Source: Nocardioides sp. Root122 (lineage in GTDB: Bacteria; Actinomycetota; Actinomycetes; Propionibacteriales; Nocardioidaceae). Taken from it: a stretch of DNA of 64,000 nucleotides. The notes below the pieces were generated by a model. It ran no database searches, was not told the DNA's origin, and was given only the letters and a program-made list of their open reading frames with translations. A program made the position numbers and the translations under genes. The stretch is taken from NCBI RefSeq assembly GCF_001425025.1, contig NZ_LMDE01000016.1, forward strand, positions 2,024 to 66,023, in the 5' to 3' direction. The stretch's first letter is position 1, and every line of letters starts with the position of its first letter. Below are positions 34,922-43,978 of this stretch, in pieces.

Positions 34922-35832
34922 GCGGCGTCCGGCTGCGACCCGCCGTCCGCACGTGCCTCGTGCACGGCGTGGTGGGGGAGCACGGCGAGCCCGATCCGGG
35001 CGAGGCCGGCGGCGAGCAGCGCCGCGCCCAGCATGTGCAGCGCGACCAGCCCGACCGGCAGGTCGAGCCAGTACTGCACCCAGCCGAGCACGCCCTGCAG
35101 CACCTCGATGAGCAGGACCAGTCCGGTCACCGTGGCCAGCCAGCGGTGTCCTCCGCGCAGCGCGACGACGAGGAGCGCCAGCGTGAGCGCGACCAGCACG
35201 TAGACCGCGATCGCGTGGACGTGCGAGACCGTCGCCGGCGCGAGGCCGTTGCGCGGGGAGTCGGTGTCGCCGGCGTGGGGCCCGGCACCGGTGACCACCG
35301 TGCCGAGGTAGAGCACCACCCACCCTGCGGCCGCCGTCGTCCATGCGAGCACGCGCGGCAGCGGCGGGGCGGCGACCCGGTCGGGACTGCGCAGCTCGTC
35401 GAGGAGGGCGATGCAGACCATGATGATCGCCATCGACAGCAGGAAGTGCCCCGACACGATCCAGGGGTTGAGGTCGGTGAGCACCGTGATCCCGCCGAGC
35501 ACCGCCTGGAGCGGGATGCCGAGCCCGATGACGAACGCCAGCCGGGTCGCGCGGCGGTGGCGGGCGCCGAGCGCCGCCAGGAAGCACAGCACCGCGATCG
35601 CGGCGAGGATGAAGGTGAGCGTGCGGTTGCCGAACTCGATGATGCCGTGGACGCCGAGCGCCTCGTGGGTGACGTACGACTCGTCGGAGCAGCGCGGCCA
35701 GGTCGGGCACCCGAGCCCGGACCCCGTGAGCCGGACAGCCGCGCCCGTCACCACGATGCCGATGTTGGCGACGAGGTTGGCCAGCGCGAGGGGCCAGAGG
35801 TACCGGGCGAGCCGGTCGAGCAGGGCAGACAT
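34900..35832 (-). CDS. ctaA: Heme A synthase (COX15/CtaA family)
   Basis: About 310 residues with eight membrane helices. The first extracytoplasmic loop has GSGLGCPTWPRC, the Cys pair seen in Bacillus-type CtaA, and heme-ligand histidines lie in THEALGVHGIIEFGNR, SGHFLLS, VSHVHAIAVY and ALHMLGA. It oxidises heme O to heme A for cytochrome aa3. The start is one of two adjacent ATGs (35835, 35832); AGGTGG fits the second better. It overlaps the upstream ABC permease stop, as in the ctaA-ABC-sufR neighbourhood I know from mycobacteria. Confidence 0.93.
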   Translation of the reverse strand: MSALLDRLARYLWPLALANLVANIGIVVTGAAVRLTGSGLGCPTWPRCSDESYVTHEALGVHGIIEFGNRTLTFILAAIAVLCFLAALGARHRRATRLAFVIGLGIPLQAVLGGITVLTDLNPWIVSGHFLLSMAIIMVCIALLDELRSPDRVAAPPLPRVLAWTTAAAGWVVLYLGTVVTGAGPHAGDTDSPRNGLAPATVSHVHAIAVYVLVALTLALLVVALRGGHRWLATVTGLVLLIEVLQGVLGWVQYWLDLPVGLVALHMLGAALLAAGLARIGLAVLPHHAVHEARADGGSQPDAATRLPQR

Positions 35833-36611
35833 CATTCCCACCTGAAGGTTCGAGCAGTGAGCAGCGTGCCGACGGCCGCCCACGCGGCGAGCACGAGCAG
35901 GGACCGGCCGTCGATGGACGCGTGCACGAGGGCCTCGCGCATCCCGTCGCCGAGCGCGGCCGACGGCAGCCACGAGATCACGGGGGAGGCGGCGCCGTAG
36001 GCGCTGGTCGGCAGCACGACGCCTCCGCCCGCCATCAGCAGGAGGTAGACGAGGTTCGCCAGGGCGAGCGTCGCCTCGGCCCGCAGCACGCCCGCGACGA
36101 AGAGCCCGAGCGCGGCGAAGGCCGCCGTACCCAGCGCGAGGGCCAGGACGGCGCCCACGATCGAGCGGAGCGGGTGGTCCAGCGTCGGCTCCCAGCCGAG
36201 CGCCAGCCCGACGACCACGAGGACGACGAGCTGGAGCACGACCACGTTGAGCAGCGCCAGCACCTTGCCGAGGAGCAGTCCGTGGCGGGGGAGCGGCGAG
36301 GAGCCGAGCAGCTTGATGACGCCGTAGCGGCGCTCGAACCCCGTCGCGATCGCCACCGAGGTGAAGGCCGTCGACATCACCGCCAGCGCGAGGACGCCCG
36401 GCGTCAGGATGTCGACGGGACGGTGGCCCTGGAGGTCGATGCCGATCCGGTCGGCGCCGGCGACGCCGCCGAACAGCACGATGACGGGGATGACGATCGC
36501 GAGGAGCAGCTGCTCGCCGTTGCGGAGCATGAGCCGCGCCTCCATGCGCGCCTGGGCGAGCACCATCCGGGGCAGCGTGGCGCCACCCGGTGCGGGCGTG
36601 AACGTGCTCAT
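35832..36611 (-). CDS. ABC-2 type transporter permease
   Basis: 259 residues. A cytoplasmic start (RMVLAQARMEARLMLRNGEQ) leads into six membrane helices of the ABC-2/DrrB type. It overlaps its ATPase by 4 bp (ATGA) and ctaA by a few bases, so ATPase, permease and heme A synthase are one translational unit. The substrate is unknown; coupling with ctaA and conservation beside sufR in actinobacteria hint at a role in cofactor or oxidase maturation rather than drug export, but that is inference. Confidence 0.88.
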   Translation of the reverse strand: MSTFTPAPGGATLPRMVLAQARMEARLMLRNGEQLLLAIVIPVIVLFGGVAGADRIGIDLQGHRPVDILTPGVLALAVMSTAFTSVAIATGFERRYGVIKLLGSSPLPRHGLLLGKVLALLNVVVLQLVVLVVVGLALGWEPTLDHPLRSIVGAVLALALGTAAFAALGLFVAGVLRAEATLALANLVYLLLMAGGGVVLPTSAYGAASPVISWLPSAALGDGMREALVHASIDGRSLLVLAAWAAVGTLLTARTFRWE

Positions 36612-37546
36612 GGCGCCAGCTCCCGACCGGTGAGCTCGAGGAAGACGTCCTCGAGGTTGCGCTGGCCGAGGTTGAGGGTCTCGGGGAGCACGTCGTGCTG
36701 CTCGCACCAGCGCGAGACCAGCCCCAGGGTGGTCGAGTCGGCCGGACCGTGGATGAGCATGCTGACCTCGTCGAGCTGGCGGACCTCGGTGTCGGGGCCG
36801 AGGTCAACGCGCAGCGACTCCGGGGCACCGTCGGGGAACGGCCGGTTGACCACGAGCCGGATGGTGGCCGAGCGGCCCTCGCGGGTGAGCTCGCCGGGCG
36901 TGCCGCTGGCGATGACGCGACCGCGGTCGATGATGTGGATCCGGTCGGCGAGCCGCTCCGCCTCGTCCATGTGGTGGGTCGTCAGCACGACGGTGACCCC
37001 GTCGGCGCGGACCTCCTCGAGCAGCTCCCACGTCGTGCGCCGCGCCTGCGGGTCCATGCCGGCCGTCGGCTCGTCGACGAAGACCAGCTCGGGGCGGCCG
37101 ACCAGCGCGATGGCCAGCCCCAGTCGCTGCTGCTGCCCGCCGGACAGCCGGCGGTAGGGCGTGCGCCCGCAGTCGGCGAGGCCGAGGCGGTCGCTGAGCA
37201 TGTCGGTGTCGAGCGGGCGGGCGTGCAGCGACGCCATGTGGTCGAGCATCTCCCGCGCGCGTACGCCGCTCCAGGCCCCGCCGGACTGCAGCATCACCCC
37301 GATGCGCGGCAGGAGCGCCGCGCGGTCGCGCTGGGGGTCGAGGCCGAGCACCCGGACGGTGCCCTTCTGCGGGACGCGGTAGCCCTCGCACGTCTCGAGC
37401 GTGGTGGTCTTGCCCGCGCCGTTGGGGCCGAGGACCGCGGTGATCGATCCGCGGGCCACCTCGAGCGACAGCCCGTCGACGGCGACCTTGTCGCCGTAGG
37501 CCATCACCAGGCCGTCGACCTCGACGGCGGGGGTGGGCGCTGGCAC
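36608..37546 (-). CDS. ABC transporter ATP-binding protein
   Basis: 312 residues, DrrA type. Walker A GPNGAGKTTT, signature LSGGQQQRLGLAIAL, Walker B LVFVDEPTAGMD and switch His in VLTTHHMDEAE. The GTG at 37546 is chosen because TAGACT ends 7 bases upstream on the minus strand, a leaderless layout; an ATG at 37567 would lie upstream of the expected transcript start. It diverges from sufR across a 119-bp region. Confidence 0.92.
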   Translation of the reverse strand: MPAPTPAVEVDGLVMAYGDKVAVDGLSLEVARGSITAVLGPNGAGKTTTLETCEGYRVPQKGTVRVLGLDPQRDRAALLPRIGVMLQSGGAWSGVRAREMLDHMASLHARPLDTDMLSDRLGLADCGRTPYRRLSGGQQQRLGLAIALVGRPELVFVDEPTAGMDPQARRTTWELLEEVRADGVTVVLTTHHMDEAERLADRIHIIDRGRVIASGTPGELTREGRSATIRLVVNRPFPDGAPESLRVDLGPDTEVRQLDEVSMLIHGPADSTTLGLVSRWCEQHDVLPETLNLGQRNLEDVFLELTGRELAP

Positions 37547-37665
37547 GTCGCGAAGTCTAGGTCGCACGGGGGCGTGGCCCCGCGTCGGCGTCCGGCACCC
37601 GTGTCCACCGTCACTTAGGTCACCCTTGCTTGAACGGCGAAGTGCAATAACGTCACACTGTCGTT
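37547..37665. promoter_or_regulatory. Divergent promoter region of the ABC-ctaA operon and the suf operon
   Basis: Minus strand: TAGACT (complement of 37554-37559) for the ABC ATPase gene. Plus strand: TTGCTT near 37626 and TAACGT near 37648 give a plausible -35/-10 pair for sufR. The putative SufR operator lies just downstream at 37655-37669, overlapping the sufR start. Confidence 0.55.
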
Positions 37666-37669
37666 GTGG
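37655..37669 (+). promoter_or_regulatory. Putative SufR operator
   Basis: ACACT-GTCGT-TGTGG is an inverted repeat that fits the ACACT-N5-TGTGA site I recall being reported for mycobacterial SufR (last base differs). It covers the sufR GTG start. It predicts autorepression of the whole suf operon by iron-sulfur-loaded SufR and derepression under iron limitation or oxidative stress. The recalled motif should be checked. Confidence 0.6.
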
Positions 37670-38385
37670 AATTCACCAGGACGGCGGCGACCCCGGACGG
37701 GGACGCACCCACGCGTGAGCGCGTGGCCCGCACGATCCTGGAGAACGGCCCCTCCACCGCGGCCGACCTGGCCCGTCGTCTCGACCTCACCCCCGCCGCC
37801 GTACGTCGGCATCTCGACCACCTGGCGCTCGAGGGCATGGTGGAGTCGCGCGAGCCGAAGGTCTACGGCACCCGCGGCCGCGGCCGCCCGGCCAAGGTCT
37901 TCGCGCTCACCGAGGCGGGCCGCGACAGCTTCGACCAGCAGTACGACGACCTCGCCGTCCAGGCGATGCGCTTCCTCGCCGAGACGCAGGGCGAGGAGGC
38001 GGTCGTCGAGTTCGCCCGGCGGCGCGTCGCCTTCGTCGAGCGCGACTACGCCGCCGTGATGGACCTCGACCCGTCGCTGACGCCCGCGGAAGCCCTGGCG
38101 AAGGTCTTCACCCAGAACGGCTACGCCGCCTCGGTGCGCGACCTCGCCCCGGTGAACGGCATCAGCGTGGGGGAGCAGCTGTGCCAGCAGCACTGCCCGG
38201 TCTCCCACGTCGCCCACGAGTTCCCGCAGCTGTGCGAGGCCGAGACCGAGGCCATCGCCTCCGTCCTGGGCACCCACGTGCAGCGCCTGGCGACCATCGC
38301 CCACGGCGACGGCGTGTGCACCACCTGCATCCCCCAGACCCTCCAGCCCGCACCGAAGCCCGCACCGAAGAAGGAGAAGGCATGA
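37666..38385 (+). CDS. sufR: Iron-sulfur cluster-sensing transcriptional regulator SufR
   Basis: 239 residues. The winged helix lies at residues 17-75 (STAADLARRLDLTPAAVRRH, then GRGRPAKVFALTEAG as the wing). The C-terminal part carries clustered cysteines LCQQHCPVSH and FPQLCEAE, plus VCTTC near the end, which can hold a cluster. SufR represses suf genes when the cluster is present. It is the first gene of the operon, with a probable operator over its GTG start, and overlaps sufB as ATGA. Confidence 0.93.
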   Translation: MEFTRTAATPDGDAPTRERVARTILENGPSTAADLARRLDLTPAAVRRHLDHLALEGMVESREPKVYGTRGRGRPAKVFALTEAGRDSFDQQYDDLAVQAMRFLAETQGEEAVVEFARRRVAFVERDYAAVMDLDPSLTPAEALAKVFTQNGYAASVRDLAPVNGISVGEQLCQQHCPVSHVAHEFPQLCEAETEAIASVLGTHVQRLATIAHGDGVCTTCIPQTLQPAPKPAPKKEKA

Positions 38386-39800
38386 CCTCCATCGAAGAAC
38401 TCAACCCCGAGCTCAAGGGCATCGGCAACTACGAGTTCGGCTGGGCCGACTCCGACGACGCCGGCGCCGCCGCCACCCGCGGTCTCAACGAGGACGTCGT
38501 ACGAGACATCTCCTCGAAGAAGTCCGAGCCCCAGTGGATGCTCGACCTGCGCCTCAAGGGGCTCAAGCTCTTCCACCGCAAGCCGATGCCCACGTGGGGC
38601 TCGGACCTGTCGACGATCGACTTCGACAACATCAAGTACTTCGTGCGCTCCAGCGAGAAGCAGGCGACCTCGTGGGAGGAGCTCCCCGAGGACATCAAGA
38701 ACACCTACGACAAGCTCGGCATCCCCGAGGCGGAGAAGCAGCGCCTCGTCGCCGGCGTCGCCGCTCAGTACGAGTCGGAGGTCGTCTACCACTCGATCCG
38801 TGAGGACCTCGAGGAGAAGGGCGTCATCTTCGTCGACACCGACACCGCGCTGAAGGAGCACGAGGAGCTCTTCAAGGAGTACTTCGGCACCGTCATCCCG
38901 GTCGGTGACAACAAGTTCGCCGCGCTCAACACCTCGGTGTGGTCCGGTGGCTCGTTCATCTACGTGCCCAAGGGCGTCCACGTCGACATCCCGCTGCAGG
39001 CCTACTTCCGGATCAACACCGAGAACATGGGCCAGTTCGAGCGCACGCTCATCATCGTCGACGAGGACGCCTACGTGCACTACGTCGAGGGCTGCACCGC
39101 CCCGATCTACTCGTCTGACTCGCTGCACTCCGCGGTCGTCGAGATCATCGTGAAGAAGGGCGGCCGCTGCCGCTACACGACCATCCAGAACTGGTCGAAC
39201 AACGTCTACAACCTCGTCACCAAGCGCGCCACCTGCGACGCCGGCGCGACGATGGAGTGGGTCGACGGCAACATCGGCTCCAAGGTGACGATGAAGTACC
39301 CCGCCATCTACCTGATGGGCGAGCACGCCAAGGGCGAGACCCTGTCGATCGCCTTCGCGGGCGCGGGCCAGCACCAGGACGCCGGCGCCAAGATGGTGCA
39401 CGCGGCACCGCACACCTCGAGCTCGATCCTGAGCAAGTCGGTCGCCCGCGGCGGCGGCCGGACGTCCTACCGCGGCCTGATCCAGGTCAACGAGGGCGCC
39501 CACGGCTCGAAGTCCAACGTGCTGTGCGACGCGCTGCTGGTCGACCAGATCAGCCGCAGCGACACCTATCCCTACGTCGACATCCGCGAGGACGACGTCT
39601 CGATGGGCCACGAGGCCAGCGTCTCCAAGGTCTCCGACGACCAGCTCTTCTACCTCATGTCGCGCGGCATGGAGCAGGACGAGGCGATGGCGATGATCGT
39701 GCGCGGCTTCGTCGAGCCGATCGCCAAGGAGCTGCCGATGGAGTACGCCCTCGAGCTCAACCGCCTGATCGAGCTGCAGATGGAAGGCGCCGTCGGCTGA
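38382..39800 (+). CDS. sufB: Fe-S cluster assembly scaffold protein SufB
   Basis: 472 residues of the SufB/SufD beta-helix family. Landmarks are YESEVVYHSI, VPKGVHVDIPLQAYFRIN, YVEGCTAPIY, TTIQNWSNNVYNL and MGHEASVSKVSDDQLFYLMSRG. SufB receives sulfur from SufS/SufU and builds clusters in the SufBC2D complex. ATG at 38382 overlaps the sufR stop; GAAGGAG lies just upstream. No intein is present, unlike the M. tuberculosis homologue. Confidence 0.97.
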   Translation: MTSIEELNPELKGIGNYEFGWADSDDAGAAATRGLNEDVVRDISSKKSEPQWMLDLRLKGLKLFHRKPMPTWGSDLSTIDFDNIKYFVRSSEKQATSWEELPEDIKNTYDKLGIPEAEKQRLVAGVAAQYESEVVYHSIREDLEEKGVIFVDTDTALKEHEELFKEYFGTVIPVGDNKFAALNTSVWSGGSFIYVPKGVHVDIPLQAYFRINTENMGQFERTLIIVDEDAYVHYVEGCTAPIYSSDSLHSAVVEIIVKKGGRCRYTTIQNWSNNVYNLVTKRATCDAGATMEWVDGNIGSKVTMKYPAIYLMGEHAKGETLSIAFAGAGQHQDAGAKMVHAAPHTSSSILSKSVARGGGRTSYRGLIQVNEGAHGSKSNVLCDALLVDQISRSDTYPYVDIREDDVSMGHEASVSKVSDDQLFYLMSRGMEQDEAMAMIVRGFVEPIAKELPMEYALELNRLIELQMEGAVG

Positions 39801-39857
39801 CTGATCCGGGCCCGCTCGACAGTACGAAGCTCCTCCGAGTACCAAGGAAGAAGACAG

Positions 39858-41081
39858 TTGACCGTCACCACTGATTCCGTTCGCTCCGCGCTGGAGCAGA
39901 GCCCCGAGCTCGACAAGGTGGAGAGCCACCTCCACCCGGCCGGCTCCTTCGTGGTCGCCGACCACGAGGTCCCGACCGGTCGCGAGGAGATCTGGCGCTT
40001 CACCCCGTTGAAGCGGCTCAAGGGCCTGCACGCCGACGCACCGCTCGACGGGCGCAACACCCACGCCACCTGGAACGCGCCCGAGGGCGTGTCCGTCGGG
40101 GTCGTCACCGGTGACGAGGCCACCTCGCTGCGCGGTGTCAGCGGCTGGGTGCCCAACACCCGCTTCACCGCCCGGGTCCTCGCCGAGGTCCCTGCGACGC
40201 TGCTCGTCGACGTGCCCGCCGACGTCGAGGCCGCCGAGCCCATCGTGGTCGAGGTCGACGGCACCGACGCCGACACGACGAGCGGCGCCCACGTGGTGCT
40301 GCGGTTCGGCCGGCACAGCAAGGCCGTCGTGGTGCTCAACCACACCGGGTCCGCCGCGGTGGCCGCAGTCGTCGAGGTCGTCGTCGCCGACGGCGCGGAG
40401 GCAAGTGTCGTCTCCATCCAGGACTGGGCCGACGACGCCGTCCACCTGTCCCACCACCAGGCCAGGGTCGGCCGCGACGCCACCTACAAGCACGCCGCGA
40501 TCTCCTTCGGCGGCGACCTGGTCCGCATGGACGCCAACGTGACCTACGACGGCCCCGGCGGCTCCGCGGAGCTCCTCGGCCTCTACTTCGCCGACGCCGG
40601 CCAGCACATCGAGCACCGGATCTTCGCCGACCACACCGCGCCTCGCACCAAGTCCCACGCCGTCTACAAGGGCGCGCTGCAGGGCGAGAAGGCGCACACG
40701 GTCTGGGTCGGCAACGTGCTGATCCGCAAGGTCGCCGAGGGCATCGAGACCTACGAGGAGAACCGCAACCTGGTCCTCACCGACGGCTGCCAGGCCGACT
40801 CAATCCCCAACCTCGAGATCGAGACCGGCGAGATCGAGGGTGCCGGCCACGCGTCGGCCACCGCGCGCTTCGACGACAACCAGCTCTTCTACCTCCAGTC
40901 GCGCGGCGTCTCGGAGCAGGAGGCGCAGCGCCTGGTCGTCCACGGCTTCTTCAACGACCTGATCCGCAAGGTCGGCGTGCCGTCGATCGAGGACCGCCTC
41001 CTCACGACCGTCGAGGCCGAGCTCGCCAAGAACGTCCTCAAGGACGTCGGCTCGCTGGCAGCCTTCGGGTCGGACAGCTGA
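39858..41081 (+). CDS. sufD: Fe-S cluster assembly protein SufD
   Basis: 407 residues, homologous to SufB in its beta-helix core (FADAGQHIEHRIFADHTAP, YKGALQGEKAHTVWVGN, CQADSIPNLEIETGEI, HASATARFDDNQLFYLQSRG). It forms the SufBC2D scaffold with SufB and is linked to iron acquisition. The start is TTG at 39858 with AGGAAG about 8 bases upstream. A 57-bp spacer separates it from sufB. Its stop shares one base with the Rieske gene start (TGATG). Confidence 0.96.
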   Translation: MTVTTDSVRSALEQSPELDKVESHLHPAGSFVVADHEVPTGREEIWRFTPLKRLKGLHADAPLDGRNTHATWNAPEGVSVGVVTGDEATSLRGVSGWVPNTRFTARVLAEVPATLLVDVPADVEAAEPIVVEVDGTDADTTSGAHVVLRFGRHSKAVVVLNHTGSAAVAAVVEVVVADGAEASVVSIQDWADDAVHLSHHQARVGRDATYKHAAISFGGDLVRMDANVTYDGPGGSAELLGLYFADAGQHIEHRIFADHTAPRTKSHAVYKGALQGEKAHTVWVGNVLIRKVAEGIETYEENRNLVLTDGCQADSIPNLEIETGEIEGAGHASATARFDDNQLFYLQSRGVSEQEAQRLVVHGFFNDLIRKVGVPSIEDRLLTTVEAELAKNVLKDVGSLAAFGSDS

Positions 41082-41416
41082 TGACCTACGAGCGCGCCTG
41101 CGCACTCGACGAGGTCACGCCCGACCAGGGCCTCGCCGTGACGATCGGCGACCTGGAGATCGTCGTCGCCCGCGACGGCGACGAGGTGTTCGCGCTGCAG
41201 AACGAGTGCAGCCACGCCGCCGTGGCCCTCAGTGAGGGCGAGGTCGCCGACTGCCAGATCGAGTGCTGGCTGCACGGGTCGATGTTCGACCTGCGCACCG
41301 GCAAGCCCACCAACCTCCCCGCGACCGAGCCGGTCGCGACCTTCCCCGTCGACCTACGCGGCACCGATGTGTACGTCGACACCGAGACCACCCTGAACGG
41401 AGTCACCCCCGCATGA
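41081..41416 (+). CDS. Rieske-type non-heme ferredoxin in the suf operon
   Basis: 111 residues with the Rieske ligands CSH (residues 45-47 region, NECSHAAVALSEG) and CWLHG. The short single-domain form resembles ferredoxin components of aromatic dioxygenases, which explains how it is often named, but its place between sufD and sufC suggests an electron-transfer role in cluster assembly. Start and stop both overlap neighbours (TGATG with sufD, ATGA with sufC), indicating tight coupling. Confidence 0.92.
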   Translation: MTYERACALDEVTPDQGLAVTIGDLEIVVARDGDEVFALQNECSHAAVALSEGEVADCQIECWLHGSMFDLRTGKPTNLPATEPVATFPVDLRGTDVYVDTETTLNGVTPA

Positions 41417-42171
41417 GCAAGCTCGTCATCACCGACCTGCACGTCACCGTCGAGACCGAGGACGGCCCCAAGGAGATCCTCAAGGGCGTCGACCTCACCA
41501 TCAACGAGGGTGAGACGCACGCCATCATGGGCCCCAACGGCTCCGGCAAGTCGACGCTGGCCTACTCCATCGCCGGCCACCCGAAGTACACGATCACCGG
41601 CGGCTCGGTGACGCTCGACGGCCAGGACGTCCTCGCCCTGTCGGTCGACGAGCGGGCCCGCGCCGGCCTGTTCCTCGCGATGCAGTACCCCGTCGAGGTC
41701 CCCGGCGTCTCGGTGTCGAACTTCCTCCGCACCGCCAAGACCGCCATCGACGGCGAGGCGCCCAAGCTGCGCACGTGGGTCAAGGACGTCAACGGTGCGC
41801 TCGAGCGGCTCAACCTCGACTCGACCTTCGCGCAGCGCTCCGTCAACGAGGGCTTCTCGGGCGGCGAGAAGAAGCGCCACGAGATCGCCCAGCTCGAGCT
41901 GCTCGACCCGAAGGTCGCCGTCCTCGACGAGACCGACTCCGGCCTCGACATCGACGCGCTCAAGATCGTCTCCGAGGGCGTCAACCGCTTCCGCGAGCGC
42001 GAGGGCAAGGGTGTCCTGCTGATCACCCACTACACCCGCATCCTGCGCTACATCGAGCCCGACTTCGTCCACGTGTTCGTCGACGGCAAGGTCGCCGAGT
42101 CCGGCGGCAAGGAGCTCGCCGACCAGCTCGAGGCAGAGGGCTACGACAAGTACCTCAAGGCGAACGCCTGA
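41413..42171 (+). CDS. sufC: Fe-S cluster assembly ATPase SufC
   Basis: 252 residues. Walker A GPNGSGKST near residue 39, the SufC-specific signature FSGGEKKRHEIAQL, Walker B VAVLDETDSGLD and the switch His in LLITHYTRIL. It is the ATPase of the SufBC2D complex. The LFLAMQYPVEVPGV Q-loop segment is typical. Overlaps the Rieske gene by 4 bp. Confidence 0.97.
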   Translation: MSKLVITDLHVTVETEDGPKEILKGVDLTINEGETHAIMGPNGSGKSTLAYSIAGHPKYTITGGSVTLDGQDVLALSVDERARAGLFLAMQYPVEVPGVSVSNFLRTAKTAIDGEAPKLRTWVKDVNGALERLNLDSTFAQRSVNEGFSGGEKKRHEIAQLELLDPKVAVLDETDSGLDIDALKIVSEGVNRFREREGKGVLLITHYTRILRYIEPDFVHVFVDGKVAESGGKELADQLEAEGYDKYLKANA

Positions 42172-42217
42172 GCCACCCGAGCACCACTTCTCCCACCGCC
42201 GAAACGAGGTAACGCCC

Positions 42218-43453
42218 ATGGAAGGACTGCTTCCGGATCTCGACGTGATCCGCAAGGACTTCCCGATCCTCGAGCGCACGCTCGCGGGCGGTCAGCCGCT
42301 GGTCTACCTCGACAGCGCCAACACCTCGCAGAAGCCGCAGGTCGTCATCGACACGATGGTCGACCACCTCGAGCGCCACAACGCCAACATCGCCCGGGCG
42401 ATGCACCAGCTCGGTGCCGAGTCGACCGAGGCCTACGAGGCCGCGCGCGACAAGGTGGTGGCGTTCCTCAACGCGCCCTCGCGCAACGAGGTGATCTTCA
42501 CCAAGAACGCCACCGAGGCGCTCAACCTGCTGGCGCGCACGATCGACCTCGGCCCGGGCGACAACGTCGTCATCACCGAGATGGAGCACCACTCCAACAT
42601 CGTGTCGTGGCAGCTGGCCTGCGAGCGGTCGGGTGCGGAGCTGCGCTGGTTCGGGCTCACCGACGACGGCCACCTGGACCTGTCGAACGCCGACCAGCTG
42701 GTCGACGAGCGCACCAAGGTGGTCGCCTTCACCTGGGTCTCCAACATGCTGGGCACGATCAACCCGGTCACCGACCTCGTCGCCCGGGCTGCCGCCGTCG
42801 GCGCCCTGTCCGTGATCGACGCCTCGCAGGCTGCGCCGCAGCTGCCCGTCGACGTGCAGGCGGTCGGCTGCGACTTCCTGGTCTTCACCGGCCACAAGGT
42901 CACCGGCCCGACCGGCATCGGCGTCCTGTGGGGGCGCGAGGAGCTGCTCAACCAGCTGCCGCCGTTCCACGGCGGCGGCGAGATGATCGAGACCGTGACC
43001 ATGGCGCGTTCGACGTACGCCAAGGCGCCGCACCGCTTCGAGGCGGGCACCCCGCCGATCGTCGAGGCCGTCGGTCTCGGCGCGGCGGTCGACTACCTCG
43101 GCCACATCGGGCTCGAGGCGATCCACGCGCACGAGCAGGCGATCACGGCCTACGCCCTCGAGGGCCTGCAGTCGGTCCCCGGCCTCACCGTGCTGGGACC
43201 GCTCGACGCCGCCCAGCGCGGGGGAGCGGTCTCCTTCGAGCTGGCCGGGGTCCACCCGCACGACATCGCGCAGGTGCTCGACTCGCGCGGCGTCGCGGTC
43301 CGGGCCGGCCACCACTGCGCCAAGCCGGCGCACGCCCGCTTCGGCGTGCAGGCCTCCACCCGGATGTCGTCGTACCTCTACACGACACCGGCGGAGATCG
43401 ACGCGCTGGTCGAGGCGCTCCACCACACCCGTCGCTACTTCAAGGTGGACTGA
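42218..43453 (+). CDS. sufS: Cysteine desulfurase SufS
   Basis: 411 residues, group II desulfurase. PLP-binding His in EMEHHSNIVSW, Lys in FTGHKVTGPTG, and catalytic Cys in VRAGHHCAKPAH. It takes sulfur from cysteine and passes the persulfide to SufU. GAGG lies 8-9 bases before the ATG. The 57-bp gap to sufU holds a short repeat-like sequence (ACTCGCTTCGCTCGCGCTTC) that does not break the operon. Confidence 0.97.
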   Translation: MEGLLPDLDVIRKDFPILERTLAGGQPLVYLDSANTSQKPQVVIDTMVDHLERHNANIARAMHQLGAESTEAYEAARDKVVAFLNAPSRNEVIFTKNATEALNLLARTIDLGPGDNVVITEMEHHSNIVSWQLACERSGAELRWFGLTDDGHLDLSNADQLVDERTKVVAFTWVSNMLGTINPVTDLVARAAAVGALSVIDASQAAPQLPVDVQAVGCDFLVFTGHKVTGPTGIGVLWGREELLNQLPPFHGGGEMIETVTMARSTYAKAPHRFEAGTPPIVEAVGLGAAVDYLGHIGLEAIHAHEQAITAYALEGLQSVPGLTVLGPLDAAQRGGAVSFELAGVHPHDIAQVLDSRGVAVRAGHHCAKPAHARFGVQASTRMSSYLYTTPAEIDALVEALHHTRRYFKVD

Positions 43454-43510
43454 TGCGATGAACACCCCACGAAACCACTCGCTTCGCTCGCGCTTCCGCA
43501 GGGACCCCGT
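43454..43510. repeat. Short repeat remnant in the sufS-sufU spacer
   Basis: The spacer contains CGAAACCACTCGCTTCGCTC followed by GCGCTTCCGC, related in composition to the dispersed GAAACC...CTCGC family. It may be a repeat insertion inside the operon, or just a spacer; the surrounding genes keep their usual order. Confidence 0.4.
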
Positions 43511-43978
43511 ATGAGCACCGATCTGGACGCGCTCTACCAGGACATCATCCTGGACCACTACAAGAACCCGCACCACCAGGGCCTTCGTGACCCGTTCGAG
43601 TCCGAGGTCCACCACGTCAACCCCACCTGCGGTGACGAGGTCACCCTGCGGGTGCACCTCGCCGACGGCCCCGATGGCCCCGTCGTCCAGGACGTCTCCT
43701 ACGACGCCGTGGGCTGCTCCATCTCGCAGGCGTCGACGTCGGTGCTGACCGACCTCGTGATCGGCAAGCCGGTCGCCGAGGCGATGGAGATCCACCAGAC
43801 CTTCCTCGAGCTCATGCAGGGCAAGGGGCAGGTCGAACCCGACGAGGACGTCCTCGAGGACGGCATCGCCTTCGCCGGCGTCGCCAAGTTCCCCGCGCGC
43901 GTGAAGTGCGCCCTGCTCTCCTGGATGGCGTGGAAGGACGCGACCGCCCAGGCCCAGACTGAAGGAGAGACCCGATGA
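43511..43978 (+). CDS. sufU: SUF system sulfur-transfer protein SufU (IscU/NifU-like)
   Basis: 155 residues. The three conserved Cys are in NPTCGDEV, VGCSISQAS and VKCALLSW, and the Asp in GDEV completes the zinc site. In Gram-positives the zinc form of SufU accepts persulfide from SufS. The start ATG at 43511 follows the repeat-like spacer. It overlaps sufT by 4 bp (ATGA). Confidence 0.95.
   Translation: MSTDLDALYQDIILDHYKNPHHQGLRDPFESEVHHVNPTCGDEVTLRVHLADGPDGPVVQDVSYDAVGCSISQASTSVLTDLVIGKPVAEAMEIHQTFLELMQGKGQVEPDEDVLEDGIAFAGVAKFPARVKCALLSWMAWKDATAQAQTEGETR

Noticed and set aside
43454..43510. Insertion breaking the suf operon
   Set aside because: Only 57 bp with no stop-and-restart of the gene order; sufU follows intact.
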